DNA from: Gaiellasilicea sp035556515
GTDB lineage: Bacteria; Actinomycetota; Thermoleophilia; Gaiellales; Gaiellaceae
Assembly: GCA_035556515.1 (NCBI GenBank)
Contig: DATMEO010000117.1
Coordinates: 1 to 46,749 of the forward strand
Reading direction: 5' to 3'
Length of the DNA: 46,749 bases
Position numbers and translations under genes: made by a program. Position 1 is the stretch's first letter. Each line of letters starts with the position of its first letter. The notes beneath the pieces were generated by a model. The model saw only the letters and a list, made by a program, of their open reading frames with translations. It made no database searches and had not been told where the DNA came from. Below, one piece after another: positions 7,798 to 15,309 of this stretch.

Positions 7798-8348
7798 TGG
7801 ACGAGCTCGGCGCACAGCTGCGCGAGCACGCGCTGCTCGAGGGCGACTTCCTTCTCCGCTCCGGGCGGCGCTCGAGCTACTACCTCGACAAGTACCGCTT
7901 CGAGACGAGACCCGAGCTGCTCGGCCCGCTCGGCGAGCGCCTCGCCGCCGCCGCGCACGAGCACGAGCCCGAGGCTGTGCGCCTGGCCGGTCCCGCCCTC
8001 GGCGCGGTCGCGCTCGCCGCTTCCGCCTCGCTCGCGTCCGGGCTCCCGTTTGTGATCGTCCGCGACACGGCGAAGGAGTACGGCACCGCGAACCGGCTCG
8101 AAGGGCCGTTCGAGGAGGGCGAGATCGTCTGCCTGATCGAGGACGTCGTCACCTCCGGCGGCGCGCTCGCGGAGGCGGTTGCCGCGCTGCGCGAGGCCGG
8201 ACTCGTCGTCCGAAACGCGATCTGCGTCGTCGATCGCGAGGAGGGCGGGGCCGACGAGTTGGCCCGTCTCGGCGTTCGTCTGCGCTCTCTCTACCGGGCA
8301 GGAGAGCTGCTCCCGGCCGCCAACACCGCTGAGAATCCGCATGGTTGA
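7797..8348 (+). CDS. pyrE: Orotate phosphoribosyltransferase
   Basis: PyrE joins orotate to PRPP to make OMP in de novo pyrimidine synthesis. Visible motifs are FLLRSGRRSSYYLDKYRFE near the N-terminus, the PRPP loop GAVALAASASLASGLPFVIV, and the phosphate-binding IEDVVTSGGALAEAVAALRE. The flexible catalytic loop reads RDTAKEYGTANRLEG rather than the more usual RKxxKxHG form. The 183-residue length is typical of short forms. It is coupled to the small membrane protein by a GTG/TAG overlap. pyrF lies 2.1 kb downstream on the same strand. Confidence 0.92.
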   Translation: MDELGAQLREHALLEGDFLLRSGRRSSYYLDKYRFETRPELLGPLGERLAAAAHEHEPEAVRLAGPALGAVALAASASLASGLPFVIVRDTAKEYGTANRLEGPFEEGEIVCLIEDVVTSGGALAEAVAALREAGLVVRNAICVVDREEGGADELARLGVRLRSLYRAGELLPAANTAENPHG

Positions 8349-8360
8349 GCCACGTAACCG

Positions 8361-8389
8361 TTGAGGCAGTCCGATTGTGCTGTTAGGGT
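8361..8389 (+). promoter_or_regulatory. Promoter of the HU gene
   Basis: TTGAGG (8361-8366) and TAGGGT (8384-8389) are separated by 17 bp. A 5' leader of about 37 nt with AAGGAG (8421-8426) precedes the GTG at 8433. Unlike many promoters here, this one gives a leadered mRNA. Confidence 0.55.
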
Positions 8390-8432
8390 GCCCGCGGGTT
8401 TCCGTACGTCCCACGAACCAAAGGAGTCGCAA

Positions 8433-8714
8433 GTGACAAAGCAGGAGTTCGTTGACGCGGTCGCGTCCAGGGCGAATCTGTCCCGCCGCGATGCCGGTGC
8501 CGCGGTGGACGCGGTCCTCGACACGGTGACCGACGCGCTCAAGAAGCGCGACACGATCACCTTCACCGGCTTCGGCAAGTTCTCGACGAGCGATCGCGCC
8601 GCGCGCGAGGGCGTCAATCCCCGCAATCCGAGCCAGAAGGTGCAGATCCCGGCGGCAACCGTGCCGAAGTTCTCGGCCGGCAGCCAGCTGAAGGCCGCGG
8701 TCAAGGGAGGCTAA
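8433..8714 (+). CDS. hup: HU-family DNA-binding protein
   Basis: The 93-residue histone-like protein opens with VTKQEFVDAVASRANLSRRD, followed by the dimer helix VDAVLDTVTDALKKRDTI. The beta-arm region contains GFGKFSTSDRAAREGVNPRN and the tip signature RNPSQKVQIPAA. It compacts and bends DNA without sequence specificity. The GTG at 8433 is preceded by AAGGAG at 6 nt spacing, and the upstream extension in the same frame lacks HU similarity. It lacks the long Lys-rich tail found in mycobacterial HupB. It has its own promoter and a strong terminator, so it is monocistronic. Confidence 0.95.
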   Translation: MTKQEFVDAVASRANLSRRDAGAAVDAVLDTVTDALKKRDTITFTGFGKFSTSDRAAREGVNPRNPSQKVQIPAATVPKFSAGSQLKAAVKGG

Positions 8715-8736
8715 CCCGCACCTTCGTTCGAGAGTC

Positions 8737-8770
8737 GAGAAGGCCGCGCAGGCGTCGCGGCCTTCTCTTT
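8737..8770 (+). terminator. Intrinsic terminator after HU
   Basis: A perfect 12-bp stem (GAGAAGGCCGCG pairing with CGCGGCCTTCTC) with a 7-nt loop is followed by TTT. It ends just before the LexA-type operator and insulates the HU gene from the exonuclease gene. Confidence 0.85.
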
Positions 8771-8774
8771 GCCG

Positions 8775-8803
8775 TTGTAGGCGAACATATGTTCGCCTAG
8801 GCT
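8775..8803 (+). promoter_or_regulatory. SOS promoter of the exonuclease-UvrC fusion
   Basis: TTGTAG (8775-8780) and TAGGCT (8798-8803) are 17 bp apart. The ATG at 8810 is 6 nt after the -10 box, implying a leaderless mRNA. The spacer is filled by a LexA-type palindrome, so a bound repressor would block RNA polymerase. Confidence 0.6.
8778..8799. promoter_or_regulatory. LexA (SOS box) operator
   Basis: The 14-bp core CGAACATATGTTCG (8782-8795) matches the Gram-positive/actinobacterial LexA consensus CGAAC-N4-GTTCG exactly. The symmetry extends to a 22-bp perfect palindrome. It overlaps both the -35 and -10 regions of the downstream gene. Confidence 0.85.
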
Positions 8804-8809
8804 GCTCGT

Positions 8810-10441
8810 ATGCAGCTCTCGTTCGACGCGGCCGACCGGCTCGTGGAGCTCGTCGAGGCGAGGCACGGGCCGGTGCCGGCCGAGGACGCGGCGCGGGCGC
8901 TCTACGCGCTTCAGCACGTTCCCGCGGGGCTGGCGCGTTCGCTCCTCGCCGACGTCGTCGACGGCGACGCACGCCTCACCTGGCGCGGCGCGAGCGTCGG
9001 CCTCGCGGCGCCCCCCGGGGTCGCAGTCGCCCTGGAGGACGCCACCTACGTCGTCTTCGACCTCGAGACGACGGGTCTCTCGCCCGGCTCTGCCGCGATC
9101 TGCGAGATCGGCGCCGTCCGCGTGCGCGGGCTCGAGTTGGAGGAGCGCTTCGAAACGCTCGTCAACCCTCGCAGGCCACTCCCGGCCCCGATCGCGGCGC
9201 TGACGGGGATCGACCCGCGCGCGCTGCGAGGTGCGCCGCCGGTCGAGCTCGCCGTGCGCCGCTTCCTCGAGTTCGCCGGCGACGCCGTGCTCGTCGCCCA
9301 CAACGCCCGCTTCGACATGGGCTTCCTCGACCGTGAGGTCGAGCGGCTGACGGGCCGGCGGGTGGCGTCGCCGGTCGTCGACACGGTCTGGCTCGCGCGC
9401 CGGCTGCTCGACGGCCGCCAGAAGCGCGTCGGCCTGGCCTCGCTCGCCTACTTCTTCGGAACGGCGACCCGTCCGTGCCACCGGGCGCTCGCCGACTCGG
9501 AGGCGACGGCCGAGATCCTGATCGCGCTGATCGGCCTTGCGCAGGAGCGCGGTGCCGAAACGGTCGCGCAGCTCGTCGACCTCTCCGCGCCGCGGGCGCG
9601 CCGGCTTGCCGGGAAGCGGTCGCTGGTCGCCGGAGCGCCGCCGCGCCCAGGTGTCTACCTCTTCCGCGACCGGAACGAGCAGGTGCTCTACGTCGGCCGC
9701 GCCCGCGACCTGCGCGCGCGGCTGCGCTCGTACTTCCGCACCGAGCGCCAGCGGCCTGCGGTCGAGGCGGCGCTCGGGGCGCTCGAGCGGGTCGAGTGGC
9801 GTGTTCTCGGCTCGGAGCTCGAAGCGGGGCTCGAGGAGCTGCGGCTGCTCCGCGAGCTGCGGCCGCCGGCGAACGCGCGCAGCGCCCGTCCCGATCGCTA
9901 CGTCTACCTGCGCCGTCGCGGCGCCGGCTGGTGCGTCACCGACACGCCCGGGCAGTTCGGCCCGCTCAAGAGCCGCCGGCGCGCCCAGGCTGCGGCCCGA
10001 GCGCTCGGCGACTGGGACGGCGAGCCCGCGGCCGCGCTGCCGGCGCTGCGGGCGAAGCTGCGGCGTCTCTCGGCCGAGCTCCGCTTCGAGGACGCCGCGC
10101 GACTGCGCGACCGGATCGTCGCGCTCGAGGAGGTCGGCGAGTCGTTCGCGGAGCTCGATCGGCTGCGCTCGCTCGAGCTCTGCCTGCTCGTGCCGGCAGC
10201 CGAGGACGGCTTCCAGCGGATGTATGTCGTCTCCGGCGGCCGCGTCGCGGCGGCGCGAACGCTGCTGCCGGGCGAGGCCGGCCGGACGGAGGCCGAAGCG
10301 GGTCTCGCTGCCGCCGCGCGCGCCGAGCTGTCACTCGGCGCGGCGGATGCCGACGAGCTGCTCCTGATCGGCTCGTTCCTGCGCCGGCCGCCGCCGGAGC
10401 TGCGCGTGCTGTCTCTGGCGGAGGTCCGGCTGGCTGCCTAG
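8810..10441 (+). CDS. DEDDh exonuclease fused to a UvrC N-terminal (GIY-YIG, Cho-like) nuclease
   Basis: The 543-residue repair protein has four parts. Residues 1-75 are a helical, possibly winged-helix, N-terminus. At ~80-245 is a DnaQ-like 3'-5' exonuclease with DEDDh residues in VFDLETTGL (D84, E86), AHNARFDMGF (D169), and CHRALADSEAT (H224, D229). At ~278-360 is a GIY-YIG nuclease (GVYLF and VLYVGRARDLRARLRSYF). At ~410-445 is a UVR motif for UvrB contact (LRFEDAARLRDRI). The UvrC C-terminal RNase H-like nuclease and HhH domains are absent, as in E. coli Cho. The same fusion is known in mycobacteria (Rv2191-like). A perfect LexA box in the promoter suggests DNA-damage induction. The ATG at 8810 is probably leaderless. 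It likely makes the 3' incision in nucleotide excision repair and trims ends. Confidence 0.9.
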   Translation: MQLSFDAADRLVELVEARHGPVPAEDAARALYALQHVPAGLARSLLADVVDGDARLTWRGASVGLAAPPGVAVALEDATYVVFDLETTGLSPGSAAICEIGAVRVRGLELEERFETLVNPRRPLPAPIAALTGIDPRALRGAPPVELAVRRFLEFAGDAVLVAHNARFDMGFLDREVERLTGRRVASPVVDTVWLARRLLDGRQKRVGLASLAYFFGTATRPCHRALADSEATAEILIALIGLAQERGAETVAQLVDLSAPRARRLAGKRSLVAGAPPRPGVYLFRDRNEQVLYVGRARDLRARLRSYFRTERQRPAVEAALGALERVEWRVLGSELEAGLEELRLLRELRPPANARSARPDRYVYLRRRGAGWCVTDTPGQFGPLKSRRRAQAAARALGDWDGEPAAALPALRAKLRRLSAELRFEDAARLRDRIVALEEVGESFAELDRLRSLELCLLVPAAEDGFQRMYVVSGGRVAAARTLLPGEAGRTEAEAGLAAAARAELSLGAADADELLLIGSFLRRPPPELRVLSLAEVRLAA

Positions 10442-10450
10442 TCTTGGCCC

Positions 10451-11359
10451 ATGGCCTCTGTCGCCACCGCGACCTTCGCCGACCGGCTCGCGGACGCGGT
10501 CGAGCGCAAGCGCAGCCAGCTCGTGGTCGGGCTCGATCCACGCCTCGACCTGCTGCCCGTCGAGCTGCGCGGCGAGGCGGTGCTCGGCCGAGCCGAGGCC
10601 GCGAGCGCCTACGCCCGCTTCTGCTGCGGGATCATCGACGCGGTCGCCCCGTACGTGGTCGCCGTCAAGCCGCAGATCGCGTTCTTCGAGGCGCTCGGCG
10701 GCGACGGTTTCTCCGCGCTGGAGCGCGTCTGCGACTACGGGCGTGCCGCGGGCCTGCTCGTGATCGCCGACGGCAAGCGCGGCGACATCGGCTCGACCGC
10801 GCGCGCCTACGCGAGCGCCTACCTCGAGCCCCGCGACGAGCGGGAGCCGCTCGCGGACGCGCTCACCGTGAACACCTACCTCGGCGGCGACTCCGTCGAG
10901 CCGTTCCTGCAGGCATGCCGCCTGCACGGAGCGGGCATCTTCTGCCTCGTGCGCACCTCCAATCCCGGCGCGGGCGACGTGCAGGAGCTGACACTGTCGG
11001 ACGGACGGCGCGTCTGGCAGCACGTGGCCGCGCTTGTCGGCGAGTGGGGAGCAGACCTCACCGGTGAGCGTGGGCTGTCGAGTGTCGGAGCAGTCGTCGG
11101 AGCGACCGTGCCGCGCGCGGTTGCCGAGGCCCGGAAGCTCCTGCCGCGCGCGGTGCTGCTGCTGCCGGGGGTGGGTGCGCAAGGCGCCACAGCAGCCGAC
11201 GTCGCCCGCGCCTTCACGAGCGGCCCCGCGAGCGCGCTCGCCACCGCCTCCCGCTCGGTCATCTTCGCCTACCGCGGCAGCACCCAGGACTGGCGCAGCG
11301 CGGCGGGCGCCGAGGCCGCGCGCCTTCGCGCCGAGGTCTGGTCGGTCTCGGGCTGGTGA
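10451..11359 (+). CDS. pyrF: Orotidine 5'-phosphate decarboxylase (type 2)
   Basis: PyrF decarboxylates OMP to UMP, the last de novo step. The 302-residue protein is the longer type-2 form with QLVVGLDPRLDLLP, VAVKPQIAFFEALG, and the catalytic Asp-Lys-Arg-Asp stretch VIADGKRGDIGSTA. Late motifs are LVRTSNPGAGDVQEL and LLLPGVGAQGATAADVA. A TAGTCT box lies 6 nt before the ATG, so it may also have its own leaderless promoter, although it is only 9 bp after the exonuclease gene. Its TGA overlaps the next start. Confidence 0.95.
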   Translation: MASVATATFADRLADAVERKRSQLVVGLDPRLDLLPVELRGEAVLGRAEAASAYARFCCGIIDAVAPYVVAVKPQIAFFEALGGDGFSALERVCDYGRAAGLLVIADGKRGDIGSTARAYASAYLEPRDEREPLADALTVNTYLGGDSVEPFLQACRLHGAGIFCLVRTSNPGAGDVQELTLSDGRRVWQHVAALVGEWGADLTGERGLSSVGAVVGATVPRAVAEARKLLPRAVLLLPGVGAQGATAADVARAFTSGPASALATASRSVIFAYRGSTQDWRSAAGAEAARLRAEVWSVSGW

Positions 11360-11703
11360 TGCGGGGGAACGCCCGGCTCGCGCGGTACGCAGCCCCGGCC
11401 GCGTTTCTGGCCGCGGCCACCGTCGCGATCCTGCTCGTCCGCTCCGGCCTCGAGAACGGCGACGTGACGACGCCGCCCGCGACCACCGCAGCGGCGACGA
11501 CGGCCACGACGGCGACCGAGCCCGGCACGACGGCTGGGACGACGACGAGCCCGGCTGGGGCGGAGTTCTATGAGATCCAGGCGGGCGACACGCTCGCCGT
11601 CATCGCCGACCAGCACGACACGACCGTGGAGCAGCTGCTGGTGCTCAACCCGGACGTCGATCCGGTCGCGCTGACCGTCGGTCAGCGAATCCGCGTCAAG
11701 TAG
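11356..11703 (+). CDS. Membrane-anchored LysM protein
   Basis: The 115-residue protein has one N-terminal membrane segment (APAAFLAAATVAILLV). A low-complexity Thr/Ala linker spans residues ~38-66, and the C-terminus is a single LysM domain (EIQAGDTLAVIADQHDTTVE, LLVLNPDVDPVALTVGQRI). LysM binds N-acetylglucosamine in peptidoglycan. The gene could start at GTG 11356 or ATG 11359; the former overlaps the pyrF stop. It precedes a D,D-carboxypeptidase gene, which fits a cell-wall role. There is no enzymatic domain, so it is a binder or spacer. Confidence 0.85.
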   Translation: MMRGNARLARYAAPAAFLAAATVAILLVRSGLENGDVTTPPATTAAATTATTATEPGTTAGTTTSPAGAEFYEIQAGDTLAVIADQHDTTVEQLLVLNPDVDPVALTVGQRIRVK

Positions 11704-11715
11704 AGTCCGCGCCGC

Positions 11716-12837
11716 GTGAAGCGGGTTGCTTTCCTCTTGGCTCTAGCCGCGACGCTTCTCCTCGCAGTCGCCGCGGCCGCCGCCCCACCGCCCGTCGACG
11801 CGGATGCATACGTCGTTCAGAACTCCGGTACCGGCGAGGTGCTGGCGGCGGACGACGAGCACGAGCACCTGCCGATGGCGTCGATCACGAAGCTGATGAC
11901 CGCGATCGTCGCGCTCGAGCATGCCTCGCTCGACGACGTCGCGACGGTCTCCCGGAGCACGGCTGCGATCGGTGAGTCGACGATCAACCTCGTCCCGGGC
12001 GAGCGGGTGACGCTGCGCGATCTGATCCGGGCGGCGCTGATCCAGAGCGCGAACGACGCCGCCAACGCGATCGCCGCGTTCGTCGGCCGTGGCTCGGTCG
12101 GTCGCTTCGTCGGGCTGATGAACGCCCGCGCGCGGCAGCTCGGGCTGGCTGACACGCACTTCGTGAACCCCGACGGCCTCGACGCGCCCGGCCACTACTC
12201 GAGCGCAGCCGATGTCACCAAGCTCGCGCGCGTCGCGATGAACAAGCCGTTCATCCGCGAGACCGTCCGCTTCGTCACTGCCACTGCAGCGGGGCGTCAG
12301 CTGCACACGTGGAACGACCTCCTCTCCAGCTTCCCGAACCTGATCGGCGTCAAGACCGGGCACACCGACGGCGCCGGCTGGTCGCAGGTCGCGGCCGCCC
12401 GGGGCGGCGGCGTCACCATCTACGCGACGATCCTCGGCGGCGAGACGCGCGACGGGCGCAATGCCGATCTGTCCCAGCTGCTCGTCTGGGGGCTCTCCCG
12501 CTACCGGACCGTCTGGGCGATCGACGGCGAGCGCGTCTACGGCACTGCCCGTACCGCCTACGGACGAGACACCGTCCGCCTCGTCGCCGCGAAGCCCGCG
12601 TTGCGCGTGATCCACGTCGAGCGCCCGCTGCTCGAGCGCGTGGTCGTCCCCCTCGAGGTCGCGCTCCCCGTCCGGCAGGGGCAGCGGCTCGGCGAGGTCC
12701 AGGTCCTCGCCGGCGGGACGGTGATCGCCCGCTCGCCGCTCGTCGCGGCGAACTCGGTCGAGAAGCCGGGCGCCGCCGGACGCGTAGGGTTCTATGCGGG
12801 CCGAACGCTCGACCACCTAGGGGGACTGCTCGGATGA
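11716..12837 (+). CDS. Serine-type D-Ala-D-Ala carboxypeptidase (peptidase S11)
   Basis: This low-molecular-mass penicillin-binding protein trims the terminal D-Ala of peptidoglycan stem peptides outside the membrane. The 373-residue product has a signal peptide (residues ~1-23) and the three active-site motifs: S56-I-T-K in PMASITKLMT, S111-A-N in IQSANDAANA, and K213-T-G in GVKTGHTDGAG. A C-terminal beta-rich extension (PLEVALPVRQGQRLGEV) follows. The GTG start at 11716 places the signal peptide at residue 1. TAGAGT at 11701-11706 could be a -10 box 9 nt upstream. The end overlaps the pfkB-type gene by 4 bp. Confidence 0.93.
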   Translation: MKRVAFLLALAATLLLAVAAAAAPPPVDADAYVVQNSGTGEVLAADDEHEHLPMASITKLMTAIVALEHASLDDVATVSRSTAAIGESTINLVPGERVTLRDLIRAALIQSANDAANAIAAFVGRGSVGRFVGLMNARARQLGLADTHFVNPDGLDAPGHYSSAADVTKLARVAMNKPFIRETVRFVTATAAGRQLHTWNDLLSSFPNLIGVKTGHTDGAGWSQVAAARGGGVTIYATILGGETRDGRNADLSQLLVWGLSRYRTVWAIDGERVYGTARTAYGRDTVRLVAAKPALRVIHVERPLLERVVVPLEVALPVRQGQRLGEVQVLAGGTVIARSPLVAANSVEKPGAAGRVGFYAGRTLDHLGGLLG

Positions 12838-13787
12838 TCGTCACCGTCACGCTGAACGCCGCGCTCGACCGCACGCTGACCGTCCCGAACTTCCAGCGCG
12901 GGCAGCGCCACCGGGCGAGCCAGGTGCTCACGCTCGCGGGAGGCAAGGGGATCAACATCGCCCGCGCGCTGAAGCGGCTCGACGTGCCCGTCGTCGCGAC
13001 CGGCCTCGCCGGCGGTCGCACCGGTACCCGGATCGTCGAGGAGCTGACGGCGGAGGCGATCCTGAACGACTTCGTCCGGATCGGCGAGGAGTCGCGGACC
13101 TCGACCGCCGTCGTCGACCCGACCGAGAGCTCCTACTCGGAGATCAACGAGTGGGGCCCGAAGGTGACGACCGACGAGCTCGAGACGCTGCTCGAGAAGC
13201 TCCACTACCTCTCCCGCGGTGCCGACTTCGTCGTCATCGCAGGGTCCTTGCCGCGCGGCGTCGAGGAGAACTTCTATGCGGAGGCGGTGCGCGACCTGAA
13301 CCGCCGCGGCGTCCAGGTGATCCTCGACTCCGAGGGCCAGCCCTTGCGGTTCGGGACCGAGGCGGAACCGTGGCTCGTCTCGCCGAACCAGCGCGAGGCC
13401 GAACACGTCGTCGGGCAGGAGCTCGAGGACGAGGAGGACTTCCTGATGGCGCTCGACGCGATTGCCGAACTCGGAGCGCGGAACGTGCACATCACGCTCG
13501 AGTCGGGCTGCTACGCCCTCTTCCGGGAGGACCGGCAGGTTCGCCGCTACCGCGCGAACGCGCCGGCGAACGTCGAGGCGGTGTCGGTCGTGGGCGCGGG
13601 CGACGTCCTGCTCGCGCAGTTCATCGCCGCCCACCTCGCGGGCAAGTCGGCCGAGGATGCGCTGAGGCTCGCGGTCGCAGCCGGTGCTGCCTCGACGCTC
13701 GAGGTCGGCGCTGGCCTCTTCGACCCCCGTGACGCCGGGCGGATGCTCGGCGCCGTCGAGGTCGTCGAGCTGGCTGCCGTCGGCTAG
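12834..13787 (+). CDS. PfkB-family sugar kinase, 1-phosphofructokinase type
   Basis: The 317-residue protein shows the start MIVTVTLNAALDRTLTVPNF and the glycine signature LAGGKGINIARALKRL. Sugar-contact residues lie in GSLPRGVEENFYAEAV. The C-terminal catalytic signature reads VSVVGAGDVLLAQFIAAHLA; the GAGD Asp is present, but the following Ser/Thr of many members is Val here. It resembles 1-phosphofructokinase (FruK) and tagatose-6-phosphate kinase (LacC). No PTS gene is nearby, so the substrate is uncertain. It is coupled to the carboxypeptidase gene by a 4-bp overlap and precedes guaB by 31 bp. Confidence 0.88.
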   Translation: MIVTVTLNAALDRTLTVPNFQRGQRHRASQVLTLAGGKGINIARALKRLDVPVVATGLAGGRTGTRIVEELTAEAILNDFVRIGEESRTSTAVVDPTESSYSEINEWGPKVTTDELETLLEKLHYLSRGADFVVIAGSLPRGVEENFYAEAVRDLNRRGVQVILDSEGQPLRFGTEAEPWLVSPNQREAEHVVGQELEDEEDFLMALDAIAELGARNVHITLESGCYALFREDRQVRRYRANAPANVEAVSVVGAGDVLLAQFIAAHLAGKSAEDALRLAVAAGAASTLEVGAGLFDPRDAGRMLGAVEVVELAAVG

Positions 13788-13818
13788 ACCGTCCAGAGAC
13801 GCTGTTACGCTGTGCTCC

Positions 13819-15309
13819 TTGGAGGGGCAGGAGCTTTCGTACGAGGAGAAGTTCGGCCGTGAGGGCCTCACCTTCGACGACGTCCTGCTCGTGCCCGCCG
13901 AGTCGTCCGTGCTGCCGAACGACGTGCGCACAGCGACCCGGCTGACGCGGACGATCGCGCTCGAGCTCCCGATCGTCTCGGCGGCGATGGACACCGTCAC
14001 CGAGGCACGGCTCGCGATCGCGTTGGCGCGTGAGGGCGGGATCGGGATCCTCCACCGCAACCTCTCGATCGCCGACCAGGTTGCGGAGGTCGACAAGGTC
14101 AAGCGCTCCGAGTCGGGGATGATCGTCGAGCCGGTCACGCTTCGGCCCGACGACTCCGTCGCGGACGCGCTCGAGCTGATGGCCCGCTACCGGATCTCCG
14201 GCGTGCCGATCACCGACGGCGGGGGCGTGCTCGTCGGGATCCTCACCAACCGCGATCTCCGCTTCGAGTCGAACGTCCGCCAGCCCGTCTCGGCGCTGAT
14301 GACCTCCCGCAACCTCGTCACCGCACCCGTCGGGACGACGCTCGACGAGGCGAACGAGATCCTCCACCGCCACAAGATCGAGAAGCTGCCGGTCGTGGAT
14401 GCGGACGGTCTGCTCAAGGGTCTGATCACGGTCAAGGACATCCAGAAGCGAATCGAGTTCCCGCTCTCGACCAAGGACGAGCAGGGCCGCCTGCGCGTCG
14501 GCGCCGCGGTCGGCGTCGGGCCCGACGCGTTCGAGCGGGCGGGCTCGCTGATCGCGGCCGAGGTGGACGTCGTCGTCGTCGACACGGCGCACGGCCACTC
14601 GGCGTCGGTCGTCGAGATGGTCCGCCGGATCAAGGCAGAGTGGGACGTGCAGCTGATCGCCGGCAACATCGCGACCGCCGAGGCGGCGGAGGCGCTGATC
14701 GAAGCGGGCGCCGATGCGATCAAGGTCGGGATCGGACCGGGTTCTATCTGTACGACCCGTGTGGTCGCCGGCGTCGGCGTTCCCCAGATCACGGCTGTGT
14801 TCGAGTGCGCGGAGTACGCGATCCGGCACGGCGTCCCCGTCGTCGCCGACGGCGGCATGACCTCGTCCGGCGACATCGCGAAGGCACTCGCCGCCGGCGC
14901 CGACACGGTCATGCTCGGCTCGATGCTGGCCGGCACGGACGAGAGCCCCGGCGACGTGATCCTCGTCCAGGGGGAGCGCTTCAAGGAGTACCGCGGCATG
15001 GGCTCGCTGGGCGCGATGAAGGCGCGCTCGTTCTCGAAGGACCGCTACTTCCAGGGCGACGTCGAGGATGTGGACAAGCTCGTGCCCGAGGGGATCGAGG
15101 GGCGCGTCCCCTACAAGGGCCCCGTGCAGCAGATCCTCTACCAGCTCGTCGGCGGGCTTCGGCAGGCGATGGGCTACACCGGCGCGGCGACCGTGGAGGC
15201 GCTCAAGCTCGACTCCCGCTTCGTCCGGATCACGGGAGCCGGCCTACGCGAGAGCCACCCGCACGACGTCACGATCACGAAGGAATCGCCGAACTACCGG
15301 CGGCCCTGA
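13819..15309 (+). CDS. guaB: IMP dehydrogenase
   Basis: GuaB oxidises IMP to XMP with NAD, the committed step to GMP. Visible are FGREGLTFDDVLLVPAES, VSAAMDTVTEARLAIALA, and a two-CBS regulatory insert (ISGVPITDGGGVLVGILTN and KIEKLPVVDADGLLKGLIT). The catalytic Cys loop is GIGPGSICTTRVVAG, followed by VVADGGMTSSGD and the flap region RYFQGDVEDVDKLVPEG. No ATG or GTG is in frame near the conserved start. TTG at 13819 gives 496 residues, the family norm. A TACGCT box at 13805-13810 and the GGAGGGG stretch at 13821 make the exact start debatable. The stop overlaps guaA (TGATG). Confidence 0.95.
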   Translation: MEGQELSYEEKFGREGLTFDDVLLVPAESSVLPNDVRTATRLTRTIALELPIVSAAMDTVTEARLAIALAREGGIGILHRNLSIADQVAEVDKVKRSESGMIVEPVTLRPDDSVADALELMARYRISGVPITDGGGVLVGILTNRDLRFESNVRQPVSALMTSRNLVTAPVGTTLDEANEILHRHKIEKLPVVDADGLLKGLITVKDIQKRIEFPLSTKDEQGRLRVGAAVGVGPDAFERAGSLIAAEVDVVVVDTAHGHSASVVEMVRRIKAEWDVQLIAGNIATAEAAEALIEAGADAIKVGIGPGSICTTRVVAGVGVPQITAVFECAEYAIRHGVPVVADGGMTSSGDIAKALAAGADTVMLGSMLAGTDESPGDVILVQGERFKEYRGMGSLGAMKARSFSKDRYFQGDVEDVDKLVPEGIEGRVPYKGPVQQILYQLVGGLRQAMGYTGAATVEALKLDSRFVRITGAGLRESHPHDVTITKESPNYRRP

